From Diplodia intermedia (taxonomy: Eukaryota > Ascomycota > Dothideomycetes > Botryosphaeriales > Botryosphaeriaceae): a stretch of 64,000 nucleotides of DNA. The notes under the pieces are model-generated. The model was not told the DNA's origin, ran no database searches, and saw nothing but the letters and a program-made list of their open reading frames with translations. How positions within the stretch are numbered: position 1 is the first letter of the stretch; each line of letters begins with the position of its first letter. A program made the translations under genes and the position numbers. Below are positions 22,987 to 32,819 of this stretch, one piece after another. The stretch is taken from positions 248,001 through 312,000 of the forward strand of contig JAKEKT010000032.1 of NCBI GenBank assembly GCA_021495925.1. Reading direction: 5' to 3'.

Positions 22987-25037
22987 CTACCTCCTCACAC
23001 ACCACCCCGCACCTTCGTAACACACCCACAACCGGCCGCCCACCATCATATGCCGCCGCAGCCCGTGATACCTTCGATAATACAGCACCGCTTCCTTCCG
23101 GGACCCCATCAACGCCATCGGCTCTAGCGGATGCGTCGGGTTGGGGCGGATGTCCAAGCCGATTTGTTCGGTGGTGGTGGTGGTGGTGACGGGAGGGTTG
23201 GCGGGAGGGTTGGCGGGCTGCGGGGGCGGGCGGTGTTGCGTAACAAGGTATGGCGGTGGTTGCATGGCCGGTCGAGGCGGTACCGGTGCGGGCGCTGCGA
23301 CGGGACGAAGAGGACGAGGAGGAAGAGGGTGTTGAGGGAGTTGCAGACGAGGCGGCGTGTTGGCGATGCCGTTGGGTTGGAAGGCGGCGGCGGTGGCGGC
23401 GGCGGGGCTGTTGGGATGCGCGTGCTGCTGCTGGAGGAGGTATGCGGTGGGGTGGTAGAGATGCGGGCCGGGGCGGCGGTGAGGGTCTGGCGGCGCAGCG
23501 GGTGGGTTTGGTTGCTGGAGAGGATGTTGGAGGAGCTGCATGGTACGGTGGTGGCTGTGGTTTTGTTGTTGCGCGACACTTGCTGGAGCTTGCTGCGCGG
23601 AAGCAGGGTGGTCCTGCGCGGCGGGAGGACTCAGCTGCCAGGTACTATGAGCAGCGACCCGGGCGGCAGCGGCATCGGGGTCTTGGAGGGCAGGGAGATG
23701 TGGGTGTCGGAAGCTGCGGCCGTGCTGTTGTCCTGTCCTGCAGCCACCCGTCGTAGATGCGTTTCCTGGCTCCTGCCATGCATGGACCTCGTTGTTTCGC
23801 TCGTCTGTCACGGCTGTTTCATCGGCTGCAGGTGCTGTGGGTTCTGAGGCCGCTGAAGCAGCATCGCCTGGCGCAGTTGGGCCTGTAGAGCGACTGTGTT
23901 TTTGAGATTAGTATGTGAAGCAGATTGAAAGGGATTGAGAACGCGACTTACACGTCTGCTACCGTTCCTGGCGCATCTACCGTTTCTGGTGCATCATAAG
24001 CGCTCTCGCGGTGCGGGTAATGCAGAGGCGTAGATTGATGATCCGCAGCGTTTCCGGGTGCGTTTGCGGGTGCGTCTGGAGGCGCGTTTGCAGCGGCGGA
24101 ATCTTGCATCTGGTGGTTGGGAGACGGAAAACAAGGCATGAGAGATTCCAAGAGTGTGCGGAAGGCGGGTTGCGACAGGGACGATGTGTCGGATGGTAAG
24201 AGAGGTAGTGAAGACGGTGATTGTGAATGTGGCGGTGATTGCGGTGGCTGTTCGCGCTCATCCTGCCGTTCCAGTTCGCCCTGTTGTTCGGGCTCGTTCT
24301 GCTGTTCTAGCTGGTCAAGTTGTCCATGCTGGTCGACTTCCAGCTGATCTACTTCTTCATGGTGCTCAGCTTCCTGAAGCTGGTCAATTTCAAGTTGGCC
24401 AACACCCTCATACTGATCAGTCCGCTCATGCCGGCCAGTCCGCTCTTCCACCCGCAGCCCGCGCTCCCCAACAAACCCGACGTCAACCGCACCACCCAGC
24501 CTAACATCCAGCCGCGGCAGGGAAATCCCAAACCCAGACGCTGTGCCCAACATGACAAGCCTTCTCCACGCCTGCTTCGGCGTCATCCCCTGCTCATCCT
24601 CGGGCAACTCCTCCCATCGCGGATAAACACCGCCCTGCATCGTGCGCGGGATCTGCCAGCATGCGGCGACGAGGGTTTTGGTGGGGATTTAGAGAGAGGG
24701 GGGTGTGGTGGTGCCCTCCTTGCGTTCGGTGAAGAGCCGGTGGCCGTATGTGTCGGGGGCGTCTTGCATACGGCTGGTGGAGGTCATGGCGGTGTAGAGG
24801 TGGCGATGGTTGAGAGGATCCCGGTCGTGGTGGCTCCTCCGACCGTCCGGCCTTGCTTTGCTGCTCATGCTGATGCTGCTGCTGATGCTGCTGCTTCTCG
24901 CTCACGATTCCAATCTCATCGAGCCCCCTGTTAAACGTTTGCCGCGGGCTCTCCATATCGGTGCACACCGGATTATCGCGTAGCCACCTCATTGCTCTGT
25001 TAAGGCCTTTTTCGCGCTCGTCTGGTAGAAGGTCCAA
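22987..25037 (-). pseudogene. Decayed C-terminal part of a paralogue (member A) of the 'DG-GF' module family
   Basis: Immediately beyond the stop of the preceding 260-codon ORF the same frame continues, starting LDLLPDEREKG, which aligns with the region after the Y-P-A-W linker of the sister genes. It then runs into a CAG/Gln tract near 24,850-24,900, where coding signal jumps frame. In the new frame an eroded second module can be seen (LYTAM, MQDAPDT, RLFTERK, then a TAA at 24689-24691, then TKTLVAACWQI), cut short before its core and joined to VYPRWEELPEDEQ. That frame stays open to 23952, crosses a probable 58-bp intron (23894..23951, GTAAGT..CAG), and ends at 22987 after a His/Pro/Gln-rich tail. 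So one nonsense codon, one frameshift, one further stop and an internal deletion separate it from an intact paralogue. A fragment could still be expressed as its own protein. Confidence 0.6.
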
Positions 25038-25820
25038 CTATGCTGGATAGATCGAGATGGCACGCTTCTCTACTCTGTTGGAGGCTCCATCAATTTGTGC
25101 TACCGGCTCGCGGCTCCTGGTCTCCCTGTACATGTACCTTTTCGGTGCGTACACGAAGCAGTAGTAGTACTCTACGTCTTCGAGCAGGAGATCCATCACC
25201 ACACTCCTCATTTTCCTTGGCGTCTCGATTATACTGGCTACGCGCTTGTCGAACCGCTGCTCGTGCTCGTGTCCGTGGGCCATGGCGTTGTCCCCGTTGG
25301 GCCCCTCCACGGGGCGATAAAAGCCATTTTCTGCGCCTTGGAATAGGTGGTAGACAACTCTCCAGCAAGCCGCGACCAGTGCTTTTGTTGCGACGTAGTA
25401 CTCATCACCTTGTCGTTCTGTGAGGAGCCGAAATGTGTTTGTGTTTGGCACGTCTTGCATTTCGCCGGTGTCGACTATGGCAGTGTATAGCTCGCGGACG
25501 AGCTCGCCAGGTCGTTGCTTATAGTTAAGGAACGTGTCATCTTCAAATGGAGGATCTTTCACGAAAGATGGGGTAGGGCTTGAAGCGATGCTGTTGGCGG
25601 CAATGGGGCTCGTTGCTTGCTGAGATGGCTCTGTAGCAGCTGCTGCTGTATTCAACCGGGCAGTGTGCACTGTGGATAAAATTGAGCGTGTTGACCTTTT
25701 ATCGCTTCTGTCTTCTGTAGGATAAGCTACACGGCGACGCTTCGTGGGCCTGATGGAGTCATCGTCTATCAAGATGGCATTGGCGGCTGATTTGCCATCA
25801 TGTTCCTGTAAGTCGCTCAT
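25038..25820 (-). CDS. Truncated member A of the 'DG-GF' module family (260 residues)
   Basis: I do not recognise a named family. The N-terminus has an acidic/basic segment with PTKRRR at 25-30, a likely nuclear localisation signal, then a Ser/Ala/Thr-rich linker. Residues about 105-235 form one module shared with the neighbouring genes: ELYTAIVDTGEMQD, a RLLTE element, TKALVAACWRVVYHLF, QGAENGF, a variable loop, SVVMDLLLEDV and a closing FVYAPKRYMY. The ORF stops at 25038-25040 (TAG) right after IYPA, where sister proteins read Y/H-P-A-W. TGG to TAG is the change RIP would make from CpA on the template strand. The product may be a stable one-module protein or the visible head of a pseudogene. 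Confidence 0.6.
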   Translation of the reverse strand: MSDLQEHDGKSAANAILIDDDSIRPTKRRRVAYPTEDRSDKRSTRSILSTVHTARLNTAAAATEPSQQATSPIAANSIASSPTPSFVKDPPFEDDTFLNYKQRPGELVRELYTAIVDTGEMQDVPNTNTFRLLTERQGDEYYVATKALVAACWRVVYHLFQGAENGFYRPVEGPNGDNAMAHGHEHEQRFDKRVASIIETPRKMRSVVMDLLLEDVEYYYCFVYAPKRYMYRETRSREPVAQIDGASNRVEKRAISIYPA

Positions 25821-26362
25821 GGTAGCAAACGTGAGAGAGAAATACGTGCCTTTGGACTATGAGCGAAAAGGAGAATACAAACTAAGAAGGGGGCAGAGTG
25901 GCGGAAGTCTGCGGCTGAATGGTTTTGTTGGTTGTCTCGGATGAGACCATGAAAGTGTCTTGGTCGTGGACTTTATCACCACGAATTTCAAGCTGCATCA
26001 ACGTGTTACTGCTTGTTACAGGGCTAATTTCGTTCCATGTCAGATTTCTACAAACAGACTCCAGTTGCTTCTTTGAAGCGAATACGCACGGATCATGAGG
26101 TGCGTCTGCATGCGCGTTGTCTCTAAGCGCCAAACCAAGCAAACAAACATCTACCAATCGCAAACCAAAACAACAACTAAAATGAGACCATGGTAACCGA
26201 ATTGACTATCGCTCCTTGCCCATGCATAACTCCAAGTAGACCTGGTCGCTATCATCCTCGGGATTCTCACAAAAAACACGCCGTTGACCGCAGACATCAA
26301 TGCTGCTGTCATCCTGAACTAAAACAAAAACTGAAACGTAACCAAGTCAACAGAGTTAGCTA
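25821..26362. promoter_or_regulatory. Intergenic region between paralogues A and B
   Basis: 542 bp between the member A start and the member B stop, both on the minus strand. It must hold the A promoter and B terminator. It is less GC-rich than the coding DNA and shows no coding signal. Confidence 0.4.
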
Positions 26363-29300
26363 TCACTCATCACCAAAGAAAAGCTCCCGGTCTAACGGGT
26401 CGTAGTCGTCTTCGTCTTCCAGACTCGCTCCAGAAACATGCTGCTGACCGCAGCCATCAAGGTTTTCGACGTCCTGAACAGGCTCCCAGCCCGCATCCAT
26501 CAAAGGAGGACTGGGATATTCGTAGCTCTGTTCCGTTGGAAAGTATTTGTTGACCCAATCATCATATGATTCAAGGGGGCCGCTGGGGACGTGATCATCC
26601 TTAGTAGCTAACAATACTTCAACGGTGATGGCATGGATGTCACCCGCATTGGTAGCATCATGTACTGCTGTGGAGGCAGGAACAGCAGTCATGGCCGGGT
26701 CGTTGTTCGTGAAATCAGAAGGAGCAGCGACATCGGGGAGCGGAGCGAAGATGGATGAGTAATCGGCCAGGTCGCTCTCATTCGCCGATCGAGCCCTGGC
26801 GCCTGGAGCACAATCGTTGCTGACCAGAGATTTTCCGGTGGTGATAGTGTGGACTTCGGTCGTTTCGGTAACTTCGGGCGCTTCCGTGGGGACTGTGAGG
26901 GCAGTCGGAACAGCAGACATGTCGTTCGTAAGGCCGTGAGGAGCAGCGACATTAGGTTGCGGGGCGAAGATGGGCGGATAGTCAGGTAAGCCGCTCTGGT
27001 TCGTCGATCCAGACCTGGCTCCACCAGCGCAATTGCTGCTTGCAGAGACCCCTTCCGTGGGGACAATGTGGGACTTGAGCCTTTCGGTAGCCTCAGACGC
27101 TTCAGCGGGGGCCGTGGGGGCCGTGGGGACCGCAGAGATGTCGCTCGTCGGTCCAGTAGGAGCAGCGACATCGGGTTGAGGAGCGAAGATAGGCGGGTAG
27201 TCCGGCAAATCGCTCTGCTTCGAGCCAGTGTCGGCGCCACGAGCGCGCTTCTGGGGGCGTTGTGGAGCCGGGGCATCATCACCATCGCCCGTCTGCTCGC
27301 CCGATCCAGGCTGCTGCTCATCATCGCGCTTCCTCTTCGTGGTCTTTGGCTCCTCATCATTGCCGCCATCCTGGTCCGGAGCATCACCACCATCGTCTCC
27401 ATCATCATCGCCGCCACCAGCACCACTTCCGCCAGCCCTCCTCTTGGAGTTAGACTTCCGATGCGCCAACTTCGTCTCCAAAAAGCACAACGGCTCCCCC
27501 ACAAGCTCCTCCACCCTCAAAAACCCCTCCACGCACCCCACAAACGGCGCCGCCACCGCCTTCGACACCATCAGCGCGGCATGCACGGCGCCAAACCTCT
27601 CCCACAACCCGACGTCCGCGCCCCCAAACACCGCCGCCAGCCTGGACGTCGGATGCCGATCCGACTCGGGCGGCGTCTGGCCGTCCTGCGGGGGCATGGG
27701 GAAGCCGAACAGCGCGCCCTCGACGAGGCGCTCGCACACGCGGTACGCCCACGCCTGGACGTTGCGGCACTGCGTCTCCCACGGACCCGTGGTGTGGGCG
27801 GGCGGCGGCGCGGTGAAGGAGGCGAGGTGCGTGGACCGCGGAGAGTCCTGTGCGCAGGCGCTGCTGGTGGCGGCGGAGGCGAGGAGGTGGGCGAAGTCGT
27901 CGATGTGGGCGCGGAAGTGGGGGAGGAAGGGGTCGGGGGTGGTGGGGGCTGGGGTGCGGCGGTGGTGCGCGAGTTTGGCGTGGTAGGCTTGGGCCGAGGC
28001 GGAGGTGTGGACGCGGTCGTCGGCGGGGGGAGGAAGGTGCGCGGTGAGGTGCGCGTCGATGTCGCGTGGGAACATGATGTCGCGCGGGAGGATGGTGTGC
28101 CACGCGGGGTATGGCTGCATCAGCAGGGCGCGCTCATTGGGAGTGAGTGCGGACCAGGGGTAGACGTCTGGGTCGCCGGGCTTGCTGCGCTGGGCTTTGG
28201 GGAGGCCGCGGTTGGTGTTGGTGCGGCGGTCGTCTTTTTTGAGGTCTGCGTAGGCGGTGGGATGGGCGACGAACTCGATCAGGTTGCCCGCACCTGAGGG
28301 GCCGAGGAGGTCGCCGATGATGGCCTTTTCGTTGCGGAGGGCTTGGAGCGCGGCCTCGAGGCGGTCGTGGGCGCTGAGATTCACCGCGTATCTCGACTTG
28401 CGGATTATGGTGCGGTGGCGCGGGTTGGTTGACGCGCGGAAGCCGTTGAGCGTACCGTCGGCGACGATGTCCATGAACTTGAAGTACAAGCTAGAGATCT
28501 CCTGGTGCTTGTAGTGGGTGCGTCCCTGGTCGTCCGTCTTCACGAACTTGTCGGCACCTTTGCCCCTGCTGCTAAGCTTGTCACGCATCTGGCTAAGGTC
28601 GATGGCCGCATCGTACCAGCGCCCGGCATTCTGGACGTCATTGCTGCGAACGGTCTGGTAAGTGGGGTCGGGATAGGTGGCAGCACGTTCCCAGACGGAG
28701 TCGCGGTGCTGTTGGGCGTGTGCTGCTGAGGTGAGGCGCAAGTGATAGCCCATGTCGTCGAACTTCGCATACGTCCTCTGACGGTTCTCATCGAAGGGGA
28801 CCTCAAGCTTCTGCTTCAAGAAGGCGGTAGCCTTCTGGTTGAGACCATAAAAGGTTATACCGGTCTCGTGGAAGTTGACCTGGAAAGGGTCGGTGATCAC
28901 GCTGACGTTGGTTCCGCCGATTGTGCATGTTCTTCTGGCTGCGCTGTTGTGGACGGGCTGAGGGAGCGCGGGCTGAGGGAGCGCGGGTTGAGGGAGCGCG
29001 GGCTGGGAGACAGCAGCGGCAGTGGCCTGGCTGTTGTCCTCGTCGTTGATCGTGATAGGCCTGTCCGGGTGACCACCGATCTGCGACCTTGGGGAAGGGA
29101 GAGAGCCGCTGCCATCCCTTGGGACGCTGGCATGCGTCAAGGTATCATCCGGCCTGAGCTTCTTTGCTACAGGCTCGTCTGCGTCGCCATCATCATCACG
29201 GCAGCGCTTGTGGGAGGATTTGGAGACATTGCCTCCGGTCAAAGCATTCTGAGGCGTAGAAGGTGGTGTGACGGGACCTTCAGGAGCCGGCGCGCTGGTA

Positions 29301-29374
29301 GCCATACCAGACTGGAAGGTGTTGGCACGAGAATCCATGACTGCAGCTGGAGCAATGTCAGCACTGGCGGTCAT
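26363..29374 (-). CDS. Large member B of the 'DG-GF' module family with 73-residue tandem repeats
   Basis: Single-exon ORF, 1003 residues, function unknown. Order of parts: disordered basic N-terminus with a KKLR cluster near 71-74; a five-residue repeat (QPALP type) at about 124-140; module 1 at about 250-380 with YDAAIDL, an IVADGTLNGF core and a FVAHPTAY end; the linker Y-P-A-W at 422-425; a divergent module 2 at about 475-630 with a LVEGALFGF core; a basic region with TKRKRDDEQ; then two full and one partial copy of a 73-residue repeat, each opening (S)xLxDYxxIFAPxPxVAAP; and an acidic tail ending FFGDE. Three-nucleotide periodicity and the absence of stops over 3 kb support a real gene. 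Basic clusters suggest a nuclear protein. It lies between paralogues A and C, all on the same strand. Confidence 0.75.
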   Translation of the reverse strand: MTASADIAPAAVMDSRANTFQSGMATSAPAPEGPVTPPSTPQNALTGGNVSKSSHKRCRDDDGDADEPVAKKLRPDDTLTHASVPRDGSGSLPSPRSQIGGHPDRPITINDEDNSQATAAAVSQPALPQPALPQPALPQPVHNSAARRTCTIGGTNVSVITDPFQVNFHETGITFYGLNQKATAFLKQKLEVPFDENRQRTYAKFDDMGYHLRLTSAAHAQQHRDSVWERAATYPDPTYQTVRSNDVQNAGRWYDAAIDLSQMRDKLSSRGKGADKFVKTDDQGRTHYKHQEISSLYFKFMDIVADGTLNGFRASTNPRHRTIIRKSRYAVNLSAHDRLEAALQALRNEKAIIGDLLGPSGAGNLIEFVAHPTAYADLKKDDRRTNTNRGLPKAQRSKPGDPDVYPWSALTPNERALLMQPYPAWHTILPRDIMFPRDIDAHLTAHLPPPADDRVHTSASAQAYHAKLAHHRRTPAPTTPDPFLPHFRAHIDDFAHLLASAATSSACAQDSPRSTHLASFTAPPPAHTTGPWETQCRNVQAWAYRVCERLVEGALFGFPMPPQDGQTPPESDRHPTSRLAAVFGGADVGLWERFGAVHAALMVSKAVAAPFVGCVEGFLRVEELVGEPLCFLETKLAHRKSNSKRRAGGSGAGGGDDDGDDGGDAPDQDGGNDEEPKTTKRKRDDEQQPGSGEQTGDGDDAPAPQRPQKRARGADTGSKQSDLPDYPPIFAPQPDVAAPTGPTSDISAVPTAPTAPAEASEATERLKSHIVPTEGVSASSNCAGGARSGSTNQSGLPDYPPIFAPQPNVAAPHGLTNDMSAVPTALTVPTEAPEVTETTEVHTITTGKSLVSNDCAPGARARSANESDLADYSSIFAPLPDVAAPSDFTNNDPAMTAVPASTAVHDATNAGDIHAITVEVLLATKDDHVPSGPLESYDDWVNKYFPTEQSYEYPSPPLMDAGWEPVQDVENLDGCGQQHVSGASLEDEDDYDPLDRELFFGDE
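26640..27240 (-). repeat. Coding tandem repeats of 219 bp (73 codons) in member B
   Basis: Two complete 73-codon units and a third partial unit follow one another without insertion. Each starts at a S(D/G)L(P/A)DY(P/S)(P/S)IFAP block, continues with a DISAVPTA or DMSAVPTA block, and ends in a GARSGS or GARARS block. The exact 219-bp spacing of the first two points to recent unequal crossing-over or slippage. On the nucleotide level the gcagcgacatcgg or gcagcgacattagg words recur at the same spacing. End coordinates are approximate. Confidence 0.8.
28955..29012 (-). repeat. 15-bp tandem repeat encoding the QPALP motif
   Basis: On the plus strand, ggctgagggagcgcg-type 15-mers occur about three to four times in a row, encoding Q-P-A-L-P copies in the disordered N-terminal part of member B. 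Confidence 0.8.
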
Positions 29375-30806
29375 ACTAGGTGGGAAGATTGCGGGTGGAG
29401 GAGTACCGGGTGGAGTCGTCGAACTCGGGGTGGGGGAGGATCCGAATGCGGTCGAACGTTGCGTGGGAGCGGAGTCTCTGTTGGAAGAAGACTTGGGCGC
29501 TGCTCAAGAACGAAGCGGAGGCTGTATCAGAAAACGAAGCAGAGGGTGGCTCGTAAACCGAAGCAGAGGGTGACTCGGATCAGCGAAAGGTTGGAGAGGG
29601 AAAAGGTTGGGGGCGGTCGTCGAGATCGAAGGGTTTTGTGGTCGAGGCGGGCAGTATGTCGCTGGCAGCCATGCGCCGGCGACGCTGTCGCAGCAATTGG
29701 TTGGCTAACCGGATTAAGGTTGTCGCTGGACTATGCGGCCGCTGAAGGGGCGTGCGCTGGGTGTTTATGCCTCGCATCGCTTCATGTGGAAGGACCTCGA
29801 CGCGCCGGAACGAATGTGTTAGCCCCGCCCATGACTGACACCCCAACCGCCGACCCTCCATGCTGGTCCGGCAGCTTCCACCTGCCTCTGGACCTCAGGG
29901 TCTCGATTTTGGTACATTGTTCTCGTCTTCTGCGAAACAATGCTGTCTCAGATGCGAACGCGACACTTCCCCGATGCTCTACGAACAATGCGGACCACCA
30001 AACAACGACTCGCCTACGCTGTATCCCAAGTCAGTATGTCTCTCGTGTAAATGATAAAGGCAGTTCAGACCTTTCGTTGCCCGACAATAGCCCTTCCCAT
30101 GCGGGCGCTCTCCATCTCGCCAGACTATCCACAATGCTGTAGTCGTGGAGGGCGATATTGCCACGGAGAATTTGCGAGAGGACACCACTCCCAATATCTG
30201 GCGTGGGACGCGGGAGCTTCGAGCTCAGAACGAGGGTCTGCAGGTCACCGCGGAAGGGTGGGCGGAAGAGTAGGAAGACGTGGCCCGGTACCCTTCGCGT
30301 CATCCATTGCACACATCTGGCTCATGTCCGTTCGAAAGCGCCAACAGAAATTGCGGTAAGGTAGGTATAGGCTTTGTGAATGAATGGTATATAGTACTCT
30401 GCACGTCTTTGGCTCTCATAGTCCATGCCACGAACAGCATCGCATTTCTGCTGAGATACAAAATCGCCATAGATCCACGGAAAATCAAGAGCTACTCATC
30501 TATATATACTCAAATCTATGCTTGCTGGACTGGTCCTCTCAGTGGGAAAAGAGGGTGTGCACACACGCGCAAACGGAGGAAGCATTCCATTTGGTCACGA
30601 TATTCAGGTCATGCACTAATCAGGAAACATATTTGGCTCAGAAAATCTGAATTTCGCTACTTTTTATCATCTCTAAACAAGACCAAACGCTATCCTTAGC
30701 ATTTCGAGCAATAAGGAAACAACAATCTAATCGCTCGCTCGTGTTCCGATCAAACATCTCATCCCACAATCCAATCCCTCCAATGGCCGCGTCAGAGTTC
30801 GCTCGC
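29375..30806. other. Intergenic region upstream of member B, no supported gene
   Basis: About 1.4 kb between the start of member B and the stop of member C. Plus-strand open frames here extend out of the antisense of member B and carry no domain signal. It should contain the member B promoter. Composition falls to near-balanced AT/GC at 30,350-30,750. Confidence 0.45.
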
Positions 30807-32819
30807 TTACCCCTCCATCATCTCGTCGCCATCAAAGTCCATCTGCTCGTCCGCACTCTCAAACAACCAGTTGTACTCCCTGACATAGTTCTCCAGCTCG
30901 CCCTCCATCACCACACTCGGCAGCTCATCGCCATTCAGCGGCACCATCTGCGCAGCCGCCGGCGTCTGGCCGTCGTAGATGCGCCGGGCCGGCACGTACT
31001 GCTCGTCCCACGCGGCGCCGCCGAGGGCATCCATGCCCGTCCACGCGGGGTAGACGATTCTGTTGTCCGGGTCGAAGATGGCGTCCCAGTACCATTGCGG
31101 CGCCTCCGCCGCGTTGGTCGGCGGCAACGGCTGGTCGGTGGTTGTGCTTGGGGGGCCGCCGGCGGTCGCGCTTGATGGACCGCCGGCGGTGGGGGCGACG
31201 TCGAGCGTGAAGTCGAAGTCGGGCATGGCCGTGTCGGCATCGGCGTCTGTCGGGGCGTTGGTCTGCTGGGGGTTGGGCGCAGGGGCAGAGGCCGAAGAGC
31301 CAGCATCGCCGCGGAGGCCGTGGGAGGTCGATTCCGGAGCCGGGGAGGAGACGGCGGCGCCGATGGTGGCCGCTTCCTGGTTGGACGCGGACGACGCGGG
31401 CTCCGGGGAGGAAGTGGCGCTGCTGCGGGTAGCTGAGCGGGAGGAGGAGGCAGCGCGGGTTTTGTTCCTGGCGAACCAGTCCTCCGGCTTGGACCTGCGC
31501 CATCCGCTCGTCTGGCGGTGATCCTGCCTGAGCCCGGTGTAGGAGTATGGGTCGGCGATGAACTCTTCGAGGTCCAGACTGCTCTTCACGAACATCCAGG
31601 CGACCGTCTTCTCACGGCGTAGCACTTCCATCATGCTTGCAAAGCGCCGGACCGAGTTGAACTCGCTGTGGCTGATGAAGATGGGGGCATCGTACTTGTT
31701 GGCCTTGGGGAAGGGCTTCACGAAGCCGTGTTCAACGCCGTGGAGGAAGACGGCGAGGATGCGCCAGCATGCCTCCAGGAGGGCCTTGGGAGAGCAGGCC
31801 TGGGTGGTGAGGAAACGCTTAGCATCGACACCGCCGAGAGAGTTCTGGATGTCCTCGACATCGCGGAGGGCAGCGTAGAGCTTGGTGACGAGGAAAAGCT
31901 TGTTCTTCTTCATCAGATCCAGGTAAGGGTCAGCCTCGGGCTCGAGGCGGGGCTGGAGGTTGTCCAGGTGGTGTAGAGCGGACGCCATGTCCGGGAAAAA
32001 GTCCTCTGAAGGAATGGCATGCCAGGCGGGGTGCATCAACCTTGTCTTGTTCTGGACCATCAACTGGTGGGCAAATGTCGATGGAGAGCATGGGCTTGAA
32101 GACGAAGAGCTGTATTGAGGCTTCTCCAGAGTGGCCGGTGCTAATACCTTGGTCTTCCTTCCGGCCCTCTTGTCATTGGCAGTGCGCGCAGCGCCCGTCA
32201 TGTCGGCATAGTGGCCGGGCGCGTAGACCAAGCTGCGGATCTTGCGCTCATCGCCGCTCAAGACGTCCTCGACGACGATCTTCTCGAGGAGCAGTGCGAG
32301 GCATAGCTTCCTGTGGCGCTCGGTCAAGGTCAGGTCGTTGATCCAGATACTCTGGTCATCATGAATGCTCGTCATGAACCCATTGACTGCACCGTCGAGG
32401 AGCATGTCCATCAGCTTCCAAGACATGGCAACGAGAAGCTTCGTAGGATAGTAGTATCCAGACTTGTACGGCTTGGTCAAGCGAATGAAGTCGCGACCAT
32501 GCTCATTGTCCAGTGCATACCTGCAGTCGATCATGGACATGAAAATGTCCCTCACATACTGCACGATCTTGTTGCGCACCTCGGTGACCGTCGGGTCCGG
32601 AACAGGCTGGCACCGGAAGGACTGGCGGTATGTCTCGGCCTCCTCCTCGCTGAGGAGCAGCTCGCTCCGCGGAAGGTTGTCGTAGCTTGGGTAGATGGGA
32701 GGACGATTCGGGTCGTTAGGAACCGGGTTTACGGAAGTCGTCCAACCAGTGATGACCGGAATGAGTAAGCTACCAAGCTCCTCGTTAACCGGGGGAGTGG
32801 ATGTCTGATTAGACGCCAT
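30807..32819 (-). CDS. Intact two-module member C of the 'DG-GF' family
   Basis: Single-exon ORF, 670 residues, function unknown. Module 1 spans about 80-210: an IFMSMID helix, YYYPTKLLVAMSWKLMDMLL, the DGAVNGF core at 142-148, a KLCLALLLEKIVVEDVL helix and LVYAPGHY. The linker MHPAWHAIPSEDF follows (H-P-A-W at 263-266). Module 2 is at about 305-432: LYAALRDVEDIQ, a RFLTT element, ALLEACWRILAVFLHGVEHGF, a REKTVAWMFVK helix and FIADPYSY. A Ser/Ala/Thr-rich disordered region comes next, a second YPAW near residue 590, and an acidic tail (DFDGDEMMEG). It is the cleanest example for defining the module. The ATG at 32819 follows an ordinary leader. Confidence 0.78.
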   Translation of the reverse strand: MASNQTSTPPVNEELGSLLIPVITGWTTSVNPVPNDPNRPPIYPSYDNLPRSELLLSEEEAETYRQSFRCQPVPDPTVTEVRNKIVQYVRDIFMSMIDCRYALDNEHGRDFIRLTKPYKSGYYYPTKLLVAMSWKLMDMLLDGAVNGFMTSIHDDQSIWINDLTLTERHRKLCLALLLEKIVVEDVLSGDERKIRSLVYAPGHYADMTGAARTANDKRAGRKTKVLAPATLEKPQYSSSSSSPCSPSTFAHQLMVQNKTRLMHPAWHAIPSEDFFPDMASALHHLDNLQPRLEPEADPYLDLMKKNKLFLVTKLYAALRDVEDIQNSLGGVDAKRFLTTQACSPKALLEACWRILAVFLHGVEHGFVKPFPKANKYDAPIFISHSEFNSVRRFASMMEVLRREKTVAWMFVKSSLDLEEFIADPYSYTGLRQDHRQTSGWRRSKPEDWFARNKTRAASSSRSATRSSATSSPEPASSASNQEAATIGAAVSSPAPESTSHGLRGDAGSSASAPAPNPQQTNAPTDADADTAMPDFDFTLDVAPTAGGPSSATAGGPPSTTTDQPLPPTNAAEAPQWYWDAIFDPDNRIVYPAWTGMDALGGAAWDEQYVPARRIYDGQTPAAAQMVPLNGDELPSVVMEGELENYVREYNWLFESADEQMDFDGDEMMEG

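Noticed and set aside
27068..28297. 409-codon plus-strand frame antisense to member B
   Set aside because: Shadow of the GC-rich minus-strand gene: Arg/Gly/Val-rich, no motif, while the minus frame carries the shared module.
28742..30142. 466-codon plus-strand frame overlapping the start of member B
   Set aside because: Mostly antisense of member B and then noncoding composition; no domain.
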